Assembly: GCA_002320815.1 (NCBI GenBank)
Contig: DCLA01000041.1
Span: 1 to 56,160 of the forward strand
Direction: 5' to 3'
From: Myxococcales bacterium UBA1660
GTDB lineage: Bacteria; Myxococcota_A; Polyangia; Polyangiales; Houyiibacteriaceae
Length of the DNA stretch: 56,160 nucleotides
The notes under the pieces were generated by a model. It ran no database searches. It was not told the DNA's origin and saw nothing but the letters and a program-made list of their open reading frames with translations. Below are positions 9,311 through 17,177 of the stretch, piece by piece. Made by a program: the position numbers and the translations under genes. Position 1 is the stretch's first letter. Every line of letters begins with the position of its first letter.

Positions 9311-10435
9311 TCAGTCTACCGGTGGTGCCCCCCAGCGGAAGTACAGGGTCCGCGACGCATGGCCTTCCTCGGGGGTGACCCCGGTGCGCCGCAGCGCCTG
9401 GGTCACGCACTGATGGACCGGCTCCCGAACCGACGGCCGCACGACCCGCGCGCTCCGGACGTTCTGCCCCGCGAAGCTCACCATGACCACGGCGTTGGGC
9501 ACGCCGCCCAGACAGGCGCGCACGGCGGCGCGGCCTCGCTCGTCCGCCTGGTCCATCGCGGCCGGCTCGGACCGGTCCGCCGTCGCCGCTTCGGCCTCGA
9601 CCGGCGACCTGCTGGGGAGAGCCCCGCCGCTGGCGGCGGCGGTCCGCGACCGGGGCGCCTCGCTGGCTCGGCTCGCGCCCATCGTCCCCCGGGGGATGGC
9701 CGCAGAGGCTTCGTCGGCGGGTGCGGGTTCCGCGGCGGGGGCGGCTGCGACGCGGGCCGGCGCGGGCTCCTCGGCGACTTCTTCTTCGGGGGCTTCGGGC
9801 AGCCGCTCCTCCCGCAAGCCCTCATCGGACGCGCCCGGCGCCAGCTCGGGCAAGGGCGGCAGCCACGGCTCGCTCGCCGCTTCCTGCGCCACCGGCGCCG
9901 ATGCCGCTGGCGCCGCCTCGTCGGCGCTCTGGTAGCTGGCCAGACCGCCGACCACCGCGAGGAGCGCGACGGCCGCCGCGGCGATCCAGGGGCCCGCGCC
10001 CCGGCCGACCGGCTCTCGGCGAGCCGGCGCCGCCCCCAGCGTGACGGCGGGCGCCGGACCCGTGGTCGCCGCGCGCGCCGGCGCCTCGACGGCGTCGGCC
10101 AGCGCCTCGAGCGAATACTCGCCCGAACGGACCGAGCGGTCCGCGAAGGGCCGCACCTTGGCGTCGGGGTCATCGAAGTCCGGCGCGGAGAGCACGTCGA
10201 GCTTGCCGATCGCCTCGTCCAGGCGCTGCTCGATCCGCTCGGCGATCGCCTCGAAGTCGTCGTCGTCGAGGCGGGGCTCCCAGTCGCGCAACCACCCGTC
10301 GAGGCGGCTGAGGGCCGCGACCTCGGCGCGGACCTCCGCGTCGCCCTCGGTGGCCCGGCGGACCTCGGCGTCGCCCAGCGGGCTCCGGCCGGCGTCCAAG
10401 AGCTCATGGACCCGTCGCTCCAGCTCCGGCTTCAC
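9311..10435 (-). CDS. Membrane-anchored anti-sigma-like protein with C-terminal AgmX/TonB-C-like domain
   Basis: The 374-residue protein has an acidic helical N-terminal half in the cytoplasm, one transmembrane segment (WIAAAAVALLAVVGGLASY, about residues 155-175), a Pro/Ala/Glu-rich linker, and a C-terminal periplasmic domain of about 80 residues. That domain (AVRACLGG, VVMVSFAGQNVRSARVV, VHQCVTQALRRTG, LYFRWG) resembles the TonB-C/AgmX-type module with two conserved Cys. It starts at a GTG that overlaps the ECF sigma stop (GTGA), so the two are translationally coupled. This pairing suggests an anti-sigma factor, although no zinc-binding HxxxCxxC motif is present. The assignment rests on context and topology, not on a clear family match. 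Confidence 0.7.
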   Translation of the reverse strand: MKPELERRVHELLDAGRSPLGDAEVRRATEGDAEVRAEVAALSRLDGWLRDWEPRLDDDDFEAIAERIEQRLDEAIGKLDVLSAPDFDDPDAKVRPFADRSVRSGEYSLEALADAVEAPARAATTGPAPAVTLGAAPARREPVGRGAGPWIAAAAVALLAVVGGLASYQSADEAAPAASAPVAQEAASEPWLPPLPELAPGASDEGLREERLPEAPEEEVAEEPAPARVAAAPAAEPAPADEASAAIPRGTMGASRASEAPRSRTAAASGGALPSRSPVEAEAATADRSEPAAMDQADERGRAAVRACLGGVPNAVVMVSFAGQNVRSARVVRPSVREPVHQCVTQALRRTGVTPEEGHASRTLYFRWGAPPVD

Positions 10436-11046
10436 GACGCCTCCCTCCCCTCGGCGGGATCGACCAGGTCGTGCAACATCACGCGCATCCGCCGACGCGC
10501 CTCGTGGATGCGCCAGGCCACCGTCCCTTCAGGGATCCCCAGGACGGCGGCGGCCTCCTTGTGGGGCATCCCCTGGAGCAAGACGAGCACCACCGCCGTC
10601 CGCAGCGACGGCGAGAGGGCGTCGAGGGCCTCGCCCAGGCGTCCGTAGAGCTGCGCCGACTCCACGTGCCGCTCGGGGTCCGTGTGCCCCTGGGTGGGGT
10701 CCGCCGCCGGCTCGGGGATCCGGGGGTCGTCGATGTCGTTGCGGGCCACCCGCTTCCGGCGCCGGAGCGCGTTGAGGCAGACGTTCACGCAGATCCGGTA
10801 GAGCCAGGTGGAGAGCTTCGACCGGCCATCGAAGCGCTTCAGGGCCCGCCACGCGCGCACGAAGGTCTCCTGGACCGCGTCCTCGGCCTCGCCCCGATCC
10901 CCCAACATCTGCAGCGCGCAGGCATGCACGCGTCGCTGATGGAGCCGGACGAGCTGACCGAAGGCGCGCTTGTCCCCGCCCTGCGCCTCGTCGAGGAGCG
11001 TGCGTTCGCGGGCCTCTTCGGCGGCCTTGGCGTTCGGATCCGGCAT
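10432..11046 (-). CDS. RNA polymerase ECF-type sigma factor
   Basis: This sigma-70-family ECF protein directs RNA polymerase to a dedicated regulon. Region 2 is GQLVRLHQRRVHACALQMLG and EDAVQETFVRAWRALKRFDG with LSTWLYRICVNVCLNALRRR. Region 4 is LSPSLRTAVVLVLLQGMPHKEAAAVLGIPEGTVAWRIHEARRRMR-type sequence. I place the start at the ATG at 11044-11046 (MPDPNAKAAEE, 204 residues) because the 26 residues encoded upstream look non-conserved and would overlap the candidate promoter. The stop overlaps the anti-sigma-like gene by four bases. Autoregulation is common in this class but is not shown here. Confidence 0.93.
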   Translation of the reverse strand: MPDPNAKAAEEARERTLLDEAQGGDKRAFGQLVRLHQRRVHACALQMLGDRGEAEDAVQETFVRAWRALKRFDGRSKLSTWLYRICVNVCLNALRRRKRVARNDIDDPRIPEPAADPTQGHTDPERHVESAQLYGRLGEALDALSPSLRTAVVLVLLQGMPHKEAAAVLGIPEGTVAWRIHEARRRMRVMLHDLVDPAEGREAS

Positions 11047-11109
11047 GGGCCTCGAGGTCCCGGCCGCGAGGCCGGACCCTGGGCGCCCCAGGAAGGGGGC
11101 GCGCTGCGC

Positions 11110-11138
11110 AGCGTAGGAGAACACGGCGGTTGAAACAA
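11110..11138 (-). promoter_or_regulatory. Candidate promoter for the ECF sigma operon
   Basis: On the minus strand TTGTTT (11138-11133), 17 bases, then TACGCT (11115-11110) lie about 64 bases before the ATG. A GGAAT just upstream could instead be part of an ECF-type -35 element, but no convincing partner -10 is seen. Confidence 0.35.
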
Positions 11139-11205
11139 CATTCCCCTCCGAACCCTTGGGCCCGCTGCATCAAACCCTTGCCCCCATCCACGAGCGCCGT
11201 TCAGA

Positions 11206-11616
11206 ATGCCCCGAATGAGTGAGGCCGACGAGCGGCGGGACGAGCTGCGCGCTCCGATCACGCTGAAGGTGGAGTACAAGCGCTTGAACTCCTTCTTCGC
11301 GGACTACACCCGCAACATCTCCAAGGGGGGGACCTTCATCCGCACCGAGCGGCCATTGCCCATCGGGACCGAGTTCCACTTCGAGCTCCAAGTGCCGAAG
11401 CTGGAGACCAACCTGCGCCTGCGCGGCAAGGTCCAGTGGATCCTCCGCCCCGAAGACATCGCGGAGGGCGACGACCAGGAGCCCGGCATGGGCATCGGGT
11501 TCGTCTACTCGGCCGCCGCGGAGCGGGAGAAAGTCGAGAGCGCGGTGGAGGCGCTCATGGAGAAGAGCCTCGGCCCGGTCATCTACCGCAAGCTCCTGGA
11601 CAAGCACCAGCCCTGA
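11206..11616 (+). CDS. PilZ-domain protein (myxobacterial TIGR02266-like)
   Basis: PilZ domains bind cyclic di-GMP in many proteins. The 136-residue protein is essentially one PilZ domain. It has an N-terminal RRDELRAP segment (the basic RxxxR-type motif), a YTRNISKGGTFI segment holding the NxSxxG motif, and a strand pattern ending GMGIGFVYSAAAEREKVE. It matches the myxobacterial single-domain PilZ paralogue type. The start is ATG at 11206; the ATG at 11215 (MSEADERR) is equally plausible. It is transcribed away from the ECF locus and is followed 21 bases later by a Ser/Thr kinase gene. Both ligand-motif positions are kept, so ligand binding is possible but untested. Confidence 0.88.
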   Translation: MPRMSEADERRDELRAPITLKVEYKRLNSFFADYTRNISKGGTFIRTERPLPIGTEFHFELQVPKLETNLRLRGKVQWILRPEDIAEGDDQEPGMGIGFVYSAAAEREKVESAVEALMEKSLGPVIYRKLLDKHQP

Positions 11617-11637
11617 GGGCGAGGTACCATCGCACCC

Positions 11638-13221
11638 GTGACGGCGCTGGAGGGAGAAGACGAGGGGACCCCGGGGGAGGACGTGCCCCGGGAGACCGGG
11701 CCGCGCCCGGCGTCCGGCAATTCCCTCGCGCCCCCGCCGATCCCCATCGGCCGCGTCATCGGCGGCCGCTACCGCGTCGAGGGAAGCATCGGCGGCGGCG
11801 GGATGGGGCACGTGTTCGAGGTCGAGCATCAGGCCCTGGGTCGACGCTTCGCCCTCAAGGTCCTTCGGGTCAACGGCTGGAACGACGAGCTGGTCCGGCG
11901 CTTCGAGCGCGAGGCCAAGGCCCTGGCCAAGGTGGGCAGCGTGCGGGTGGCCCAGGTCACCGACTTCGGCGTCGAGGAGGGCATCGGCCCTTGGTTCGTG
12001 ATGGAGCTGGTCTCCGGTGAGACCCTCCAGGACCGGCTCGACCGCACCGGCGCAGTCCCCGTCGCCGAGGGACTGAAGCTCGCCGTCGCCCTCTGCGAAG
12101 CGGTGGAAGACGTCCACGCCCAAGGGATCGTCCATCGGGATCTGAAGCCGGCCAACATCGGCCTGCCCCCGGGGCCCATCCCCCTGAAGCTCCTCGACTT
12201 CGGCCTGGCGGCCGGCATCGACGACGCGATGCTCACCCGCATCACCCAGTCTCATCAGGTGATGGGTTCCCTTCCCTACATCGCGCCGGAGCAGTTCGCC
12301 GGGTCCCGGCCGGGCAAGCCGCAGGACCTCTGGGCGATGGGGATCGTCATCTACGAGATGTTCACCGGCCGCCTGCCCTTCGAGGCTCCCTCGACCGCGG
12401 CCCTGATGCACAAGATCCTCACCGCACCGCCGCCGGCGTTCGACGCCTTCCCCGAAGGGCTCCGCGTGGTCCTCGGGGCGCTCCTGGTGAAGAACCCCAA
12501 GGAGCGCCTGGCCAGCGCCGCCGAGGCCGCGGCGATGCTCCGGCGGGTCGACGCGAGCGAGCTCCCCGACAGCCTCGAGCTCGCTCTCCCGGAGGTCCCC
12601 ACGCTCCGCGACATGGACCCGATGACCCCGCCCCACGCCGCCACCGAGCTGGCGCGGCCGGTCTCCGCGCGCCCGCCGGCCGAAGAGTCGGCACACGTGA
12701 ACAGCGCCGGCGTCAGCGTCGCGAGCGCCTCGATCCCCCTGGCCGAGAGTGGACCGGTCGCGCGCCCCCAGCCCGTGGACACCGGCGCCGTGGCGACGCC
12801 GCGGACCGCGCCGTGGGTGCCCGTCGCGATCGGCGCGCTCATCCTCGCGCTTCTCGGGCTGGTCGCCTTCCTGGCGCTGCGGCAGCCCGCGGCCGATCCA
12901 GCGCCGACGGAACCCGCCGCCGATACGACTCCCGAACCGCCGCCCCCCGTGGTAGAGCCCTCGACCATGGAGGAACCCGCGATCGCCGAGGAGCCCGTGG
13001 AGCCGCCCCCCGAGGCCGAAGAGCCCGCGGCGGCCGAGACGACGGATCCCGAGGAGACGCCGCCGGCGAGCCGGACCCGGCGTCGGACGTCGCGGATGAC
13101 CGCCAGCCCCATGACGACCCCGACCGAGCCCGCACCGGACACCACGATGGGGTCCAGCTCCTGGATGGGCGAGATCCTCGGTGGCGGCTGGGGGGGCGAG
13201 ATCATCGAGGGCGCTCGATGA
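11638..13221 (+). CDS. Transmembrane Ser/Thr protein kinase (PknB-like)
   Basis: The 527-residue protein has a Hanks-type kinase domain at about residues 44-303: glycine loop IGGGGMGHVFEVEH, Lys74 in FALKVLR, HRDLKPANI with Asp168, LLDFGLA and YIAPEQFAG. A variable linker leads to a transmembrane helix (about 394-415) and a Pro/Glu-rich tail ending in a Gly/Trp-rich stretch, which would be periplasmic. It starts with GTG; TACCAT lies seven bases upstream with no Shine-Dalgarno sequence. Its stop overlaps the next gene by four bases (ATGA), so kinase and TPR-like partner are coupled. The substrate is unknown. Confidence 0.92.
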   Translation: MTALEGEDEGTPGEDVPRETGPRPASGNSLAPPPIPIGRVIGGRYRVEGSIGGGGMGHVFEVEHQALGRRFALKVLRVNGWNDELVRRFEREAKALAKVGSVRVAQVTDFGVEEGIGPWFVMELVSGETLQDRLDRTGAVPVAEGLKLAVALCEAVEDVHAQGIVHRDLKPANIGLPPGPIPLKLLDFGLAAGIDDAMLTRITQSHQVMGSLPYIAPEQFAGSRPGKPQDLWAMGIVIYEMFTGRLPFEAPSTAALMHKILTAPPPAFDAFPEGLRVVLGALLVKNPKERLASAAEAAAMLRRVDASELPDSLELALPEVPTLRDMDPMTPPHAATELARPVSARPPAEESAHVNSAGVSVASASIPLAESGPVARPQPVDTGAVATPRTAPWVPVAIGALILALLGLVAFLALRQPAADPAPTEPAADTTPEPPPPVVEPSTMEEPAIAEEPVEPPPEAEEPAAAETTDPEETPPASRTRRRTSRMTASPMTTPTEPAPDTTMGSSSWMGEILGGGWGGEIIEGAR

Positions 13222-14039
13222 GCCGCCTGCTGCTCGCGGCCCTGATCCTCTTCGTCGCGCTCCCCGCCGCCGCCCAGGAAGAGGCCCGCGACGCCGACGC
13301 TCAGGCGTCGTTCGACGCCGGCGTGAGCGCCCTTCGGGCCGAGCGCTACGAGGAAGCGACCGAGGCGTTCCAGCGCTCCTACGAGGCGGCGCCCCGAGCG
13401 GAGACCGCCTGCAACCTCGCGCTGACCTTCGATCGGTGGGCCGGTCACAAGGAGGAGGCCATCGACGCCTACCTCCGCTGCGCCCAAGACGACGAGAGCG
13501 GACGCTACCGGGATTTCGCCCTCGACCGGGCCTCGACCCTCCGCTCCCAGCGGCGCCCCGCCGCGGCGGAAGAGCTACCGGAGGACGCCGACCCGGCGCC
13601 GCCGGAGCCGGCGCCCGACCCCGCGCCCGTCGTCGCCGAACCCGACCCCGCCCCGGTCCCCGTTGCGCCCGAGGGGCCCCCGCCGCGCTCGCACACCCTG
13701 CTGGTGGTGGGCGGCATCACGGCGGTCGTCGGGCTCGCTCTGGTCATCGGGGGCGCGGTGACCGCGGGGAACGGCCGCGACCGCGTCGCCTACCTGGACG
13801 AAAGGTATCCCAACGGGATCATCACCGACCCGAGCGACGAGGCCGTCCTCGAGCGGGCCGACGAGCTGCGCACCCGGGCTCTGGTCCTCTACGTGAGCGG
13901 CGGGATCGTCGCCGCGGCGGGCCTCACCCTGGCGCTCATCGATCTCCTGAGCGGGGGAGACGACGACCGCGGCGCCCAGGTGGGCTTGGCTCCCTTGCCG
14001 GGGGGGGGTCTCGCCAGCCTCCGCCTCGACCTCCGCTAG
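13218..14039 (+). CDS. Exported TPR-like protein with Pro-rich linker and two C-terminal membrane segments
   Basis: The 273-residue protein starts at the ATG overlapping the kinase stop. Its cleavable signal peptide is LLLAALILFVALPAAAQ. A short TPR-like helical region follows (ASFDAGVSALRAERYEEATE, FQRSYEAAP, AETACNLALTFDRW, DAYLRCAQ), then a Pro/Glu/Ala linker (about 117-150) and two hydrophobic segments (about 158-180 and 220-240). Families of this layout are common next to kinases in myxobacteria and have no assigned biochemical role. The longer upstream reading in this frame is a shadow of the kinase gene. Confidence 0.78.
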   Translation: MSRLLLAALILFVALPAAAQEEARDADAQASFDAGVSALRAERYEEATEAFQRSYEAAPRAETACNLALTFDRWAGHKEEAIDAYLRCAQDDESGRYRDFALDRASTLRSQRRPAAAEELPEDADPAPPEPAPDPAPVVAEPDPAPVPVAPEGPPPRSHTLLVVGGITAVVGLALVIGGAVTAGNGRDRVAYLDERYPNGIITDPSDEAVLERADELRTRALVLYVSGGIVAAAGLTLALIDLLSGGDDDRGAQVGLAPLPGGGLASLRLDLR

Positions 14040-14040
14040 G

Positions 14041-14116
14041 GGCGGCGACCCTTTCGGCTCGTTCGCGCGTCTGCGCTGGCGCGAGTCTCCTCACGTCCCC
14101 GGAGGGTCGCGCCGCC
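14041..14116. terminator. Inverted-repeat region, possible terminator after the TPR-like gene
   Basis: The arms 14041-14052 (GGCGGCGACCCT) and 14103-14116 are complementary except for two extra bases. A second stem, TCGCGC/GCGCGA, lies inside the loop. There is no T-run, so termination activity is uncertain. Confidence 0.3.
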
Positions 14117-14144
14117 TACCCTGCCCGCCGTTGGGAGGTTCGGT

Positions 14145-15161
14145 GTGATTCGCAGTATTCGTTCGCTTTTCTTCTTTGGTGCGCTCTTGGCCCTCGGGCT
14201 CGGTTGCGGCGACGACGGTCGACGCGGCAGCGGCGACGGTGACGGTGACGGCACGACGCCGGACAGCAGCGTGCCCCCCGGCGTCGACGGCGGGCCCGCC
14301 CAGGACTTCGGCCCGCGCCTCGAGGACGACGGCTGCGACAAGATGGACATCCTCTTCGTCGTCGACGACTCGGGCTCCATGGGTGAAGAGCAGGCCAACC
14401 TGGCCAGCAACTTCCCGCGCTTCGTCGAGGTCCTCGACGCCTACCGCACCATCGGGGGCCGCGAGCTCGACTACCGCCTCGGCGTGACCACCACCGGCAA
14501 GGACTTCACCACCATCGTCAACATCGACTTCCTCGGGATGATGCAGACGATGACCATCAGCGAGAACGGCCCGAACGGCGAGCTCCAGCAGGAGTGCGGC
14601 ATGACCCGCAAGTGGATCGAATCGTCGGACGCCGACGTGAGCTCCACCTTCTCCTGCGTCGCCGAGGTCGGCACCGGTGGCTCGAGCACCGAGATGCCCC
14701 TGCTGATGACCGAGATGGCCCTGACCGAGCGGATGGCCGACGGCAGCAACACCGGCTTCCTCCGCGAGGACGCGCTCCTCGCCGTGGTCATGCTGACCGA
14801 CGAGGACGACTGCTCCCGCGAAGGCGACATGGCGGAGATCTCCATCGACGTCGCCAACCCCGGCGCCGCGGCCGACGAGTGCGACGACTCGGCGACCCTC
14901 CCGGTCAGCCGCTTCCTCGAGGTCCTGGACGACGTGAAGGGCGACCGCGGCCGCTGGGCCGGCGCCATCATCGCGGGTCCCACCGACTGCAGCTCCTCCT
15001 TCGGCGACGCCGTCCGCGCCGATCGCCTCCAGCGCTTCGCCTCCGAGGCCGGCGACAACGTCGTCTTCTCCTCCATCTGCGAGGGTGACCTCAGCGGCGC
15101 GCTCATGTCCGCGGTGGAGACCTTCGGCGCGGCCTGTGAGGCCTTCCCGCCCCTCATCTGA
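14145..15161 (+). CDS. VWA-domain lipoprotein
   Basis: The 338-residue protein is an exported lipoprotein with a von Willebrand factor A-like domain. The signal peptide ends in lipobox LALGLGC, followed by a Gly/Asp-rich spacer (GDGDGDG). The domain opens with MDILFVVDDSGSMGEEQ, which contains the MIDAS DxSxS motif. It continues with AVVMLTDEDDCS, another metal-site segment, and several Cys that could form disulfides. It starts at GTG with a good GGGAGG sequence upstream. Proteins of this kind are frequent in Myxococcota; ligand and role are unknown. A strong hairpin follows its stop. Confidence 0.85.
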   Translation: MIRSIRSLFFFGALLALGLGCGDDGRRGSGDGDGDGTTPDSSVPPGVDGGPAQDFGPRLEDDGCDKMDILFVVDDSGSMGEEQANLASNFPRFVEVLDAYRTIGGRELDYRLGVTTTGKDFTTIVNIDFLGMMQTMTISENGPNGELQQECGMTRKWIESSDADVSSTFSCVAEVGTGGSSTEMPLLMTEMALTERMADGSNTGFLREDALLAVVMLTDEDDCSREGDMAEISIDVANPGAAADECDDSATLPVSRFLEVLDDVKGDRGRWAGAIIAGPTDCSSSFGDAVRADRLQRFASEAGDNVVFSSICEGDLSGALMSAVETFGAACEAFPPLI

Positions 15162-15181
15162 GCCTCCGCTCGACCCCCGCC

Positions 15182-15214
15182 AACGGGCGCGCCGCACGAG
15201 CGGGGCGCCCGTTT
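15182..15214 (+). terminator. Hairpin terminator after the VWA lipoprotein gene
   Basis: A perfect 9-bp stem (AACGGGCGC at 15182-15190 with GCGCCCGTT at 15205-15213) lies 20 bases after the stop. It ends in TTT only. Confidence 0.5.
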
Positions 15215-15256
15215 CGCGTTTGCGCGAACGAACGCCCCGGGTGAAGCTCCCGGCGC

Positions 15257-15997
15257 GTGTCCGGTCTTCCGCTCCTGGCCCTCTTCATGGCCTGCTACGC
15301 GACCACCGCGGGCTACTGGATCTGCCAACTCGGTCGCGCGTTGGCCTGGTGCTTCGCCACCCGCCCCGGGAGGGGTCCAGAGCGCTTCGTGGGCGAAGTC
15401 CACGCGCCCGTCCCCGTCCCGGCGACCCTCACCTTCACCCGCCCGGGCGAAGGACCCCTCCGCGATGCTCCTTGGGTGCTCGCGGATGCCGCCGTGCAGC
15501 CTTTCGACATCGTGGCCGCCGATGGCGCCCGGCTACGGGTGGGCGGGGCCGAGGAAGAGCTCTCGTTTCGCCTCGGCGCACCCCGGCCCGACGAGGGCTC
15601 GCCCCGGCGCGCGACCCTGCGGCTCTTCACCGGGACCCGGGTCATCGTGAGGGGTCGGCAGGTGCCGAGGGCCGCGCCGCCCGACGATCGGGCTGGCTAC
15701 CGCAGCGCGAGCACCCTGCTCACCCTCACCGGTCCGGTCACCGTCGTCGCCCGGAGCCCGGCGCTGCGCCAGGGCCTGCTCGCCGTCATTCAGGCGGTCG
15801 TGGTCCTCGCGGTGCTCCTCCCGCCGGCCATCGGCGCCGTCGCCACGGGTCGGGGTGAGCTCGCGGCCTGCGGAATGGTGGTCCTCCTGGGCGTGGCGGT
15901 GTTCACCAAGGCGGCCCCCGCTCCGCTCCGCCCCGACCACTTCACCGTTTCCCCGGTGCGGGGTGCCGAGCGAATGGAACCCGACCCCGCGCGTTGA
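15257..15997 (+). CDS. Membrane protein of unknown function, weakly GIDE-like
   Basis: The 246-residue protein begins with a hydrophobic segment (LPLLALFMACYATTAGYWI) and has two adjacent hydrophobic helices near the C-terminus (LLAVIQAVVVLAVLLPPAIG and ELAACGMVVLLGVAVF). Between them is a beta-rich soluble region (PFDIVAADGARLRVGG, FTGTRVIVRGRQV). This layout of a soluble domain between membrane helices resembles the bacterial GIDE-type membrane proteins, but the resemblance is weak and I do not assign it. It starts with GTG, and its last codons overlap the promoter of prfB. Confidence 0.6.
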   Translation: MSGLPLLALFMACYATTAGYWICQLGRALAWCFATRPGRGPERFVGEVHAPVPVPATLTFTRPGEGPLRDAPWVLADAAVQPFDIVAADGARLRVGGAEEELSFRLGAPRPDEGSPRRATLRLFTGTRVIVRGRQVPRAAPPDDRAGYRSASTLLTLTGPVTVVARSPALRQGLLAVIQAVVVLAVLLPPAIGAVATGRGELAACGMVVLLGVAVFTKAAPAPLRPDHFTVSPVRGAERMEPDPAR

Positions 15998-16022
15998 CAC
16001 GAGCGGCCGCGGAGCGTACTCG
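15994..16022 (+). promoter_or_regulatory. Sigma-70-type promoter for prfB-lysS
   Basis: TTGACA (15994-15999), 17 bases, TACTCG (16017-16022), about 20 bases before the prfB ATG. The -35 is a perfect consensus match and overlaps the stop codon of the preceding gene. Confidence 0.6.
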
Positions 16023-16042
16023 GGGCCCCGGAGAAAACCACG

Positions 16043-17171
16043 ATGACCATGCCCATTGGTGAGGGCCGAGAAATCCTCGGCGACCTCTCTCAGCGCCTCG
16101 TGGCGCTGGGGAGGTATCTTTGACGTCCCTGGCCTGAAACACGAGGTCGAGCGGCTCACGAACCTATCCCTACGCGAGGGGTTCTGGGACGACTCGGAGA
16201 AGGCGCGCAAGATCATGCGCGACCGTTCCAAGGCAGAGGAGACCGCCAAGACGTTCGAGCGCCTGGAGAGCGACGTCCAGGGCCTCCTCGAGATCCTGGA
16301 GATGGTCGAGGGCGACGACGCCGAAGAGGCGGCGGAGCTCCTCGAGCAAGTGCCCGAGCTGGAGCGCGGGGTCCGGGACCTCGAGCTGAAGCGGATGCTC
16401 ACCGATGACGACGACAACGACGCCATCGTGAACATCAACTCCGGCGCGGGCGGCACCGACGCCGAGGACTGGGCCGAGATCCTCCTCCGCATGTACCTGC
16501 GCTGGTGCGAGCGGAAGGGGTTCAAGACCACCCTCCTGGACAAGCAGCCCGGCGAGGTCTGCGGGATCTCCTCGGCCAGCGTGCTGGTCGAAGGCGACTA
16601 CGCCTACGGCTTCCTGCGGGCGGAGAACGGCGTCCATCGCCTCATCCGTATCTCGAAGTTCAGCGGCCGCCGCGAGACGAGCTTCGCCGGCGTCAACGTC
16701 GTCCCCGACCTCGACGACGAGATCGAGGTCGAGATCAACGAGGCCGACCTCGAGATCAGCGTGATGCGCTCCGGCGGCGCCGGCGGACAGCACGTCAACC
16801 GGACCGAGTCCGCGGTGCGCATCAAGCACATCCCCACCGGCTTCGTGGTCCGCTGCGACAACGAGCGTTCGCAGCACCAGAACAAAGACCAGGCCATGAA
16901 GATGGTGAAGGGCTTCCTCTACGAGAAGGCCCGCCGCGAAAAGGAAGAAGCCTTCGAGGAGGCCTTCATGAGCGGCATGAGCGACATCAGCTTCGGGTCC
17001 CAGGCCCGGACCTACACGCTCCAGCCCTACAAGATGGTCAAGGACGAGCGCACCGAGCACAAGGTGGGCAACGCCGACGCGGTCTTGGACGGCGACCTGG
17101 ACTCGTTCATCGAGACCTACCTGATGCAGGCGGCCGACCAGCGCGCCACCAAAGAAAAAGAGAAGAAGTAG
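16043..17171 (+). CDS. prfB: Peptide chain release factor 2 with programmed +1 frameshift
   Basis: RF2 ends translation at UGA and UAA. The gene begins at ATG 16043, after GGAG at 16030-16033, and reads 26 codons to CTT (16118-16120) followed by in-frame TGA (16121-16123). Skipping one T moves ribosomes into the frame starting with GAC at 16122, which runs to TAG at 17169-17171, giving 375 residues. The site CTTTGAC with GGGGAGG three bases before CTT closely matches the E. coli prfB autoregulatory site. The GGQ motif (SGGAGGQHVNRTESAVRI) is at about 247-249. The stop-codon-reading tripeptide reads SKF at 204-206, not the usual SPF. lysS follows after six bases. Confidence 0.96.
16109..16124 (+). 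promoter_or_regulatory. prfB programmed +1 frameshift site
   Basis: GGG AGG TAT CTT TGA C: the slippery CTT, stop TGA and following C match the classic site, with a Shine-Dalgarno-like GGGGAGG three bases before CTT. Low RF2 would favour the shift, giving feedback control. Confidence 0.93.
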
Positions 17172-17177
17172 TTCCCC

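Noticed and set aside
12813..13217. N-terminal extension of the TPR-like protein into the kinase gene
   Set aside because: The extension is Arg/Ala shadow of the kinase frame; the ATG at 13218 gives a clean signal peptide.
16056..16121. Start of prfB at 16056 in a single open frame
   Set aside because: It would ignore the CTTTGAC frameshift site and the well-placed ATG and GGAG at 16030-16045; the 16056 reading has no homology before the shift.
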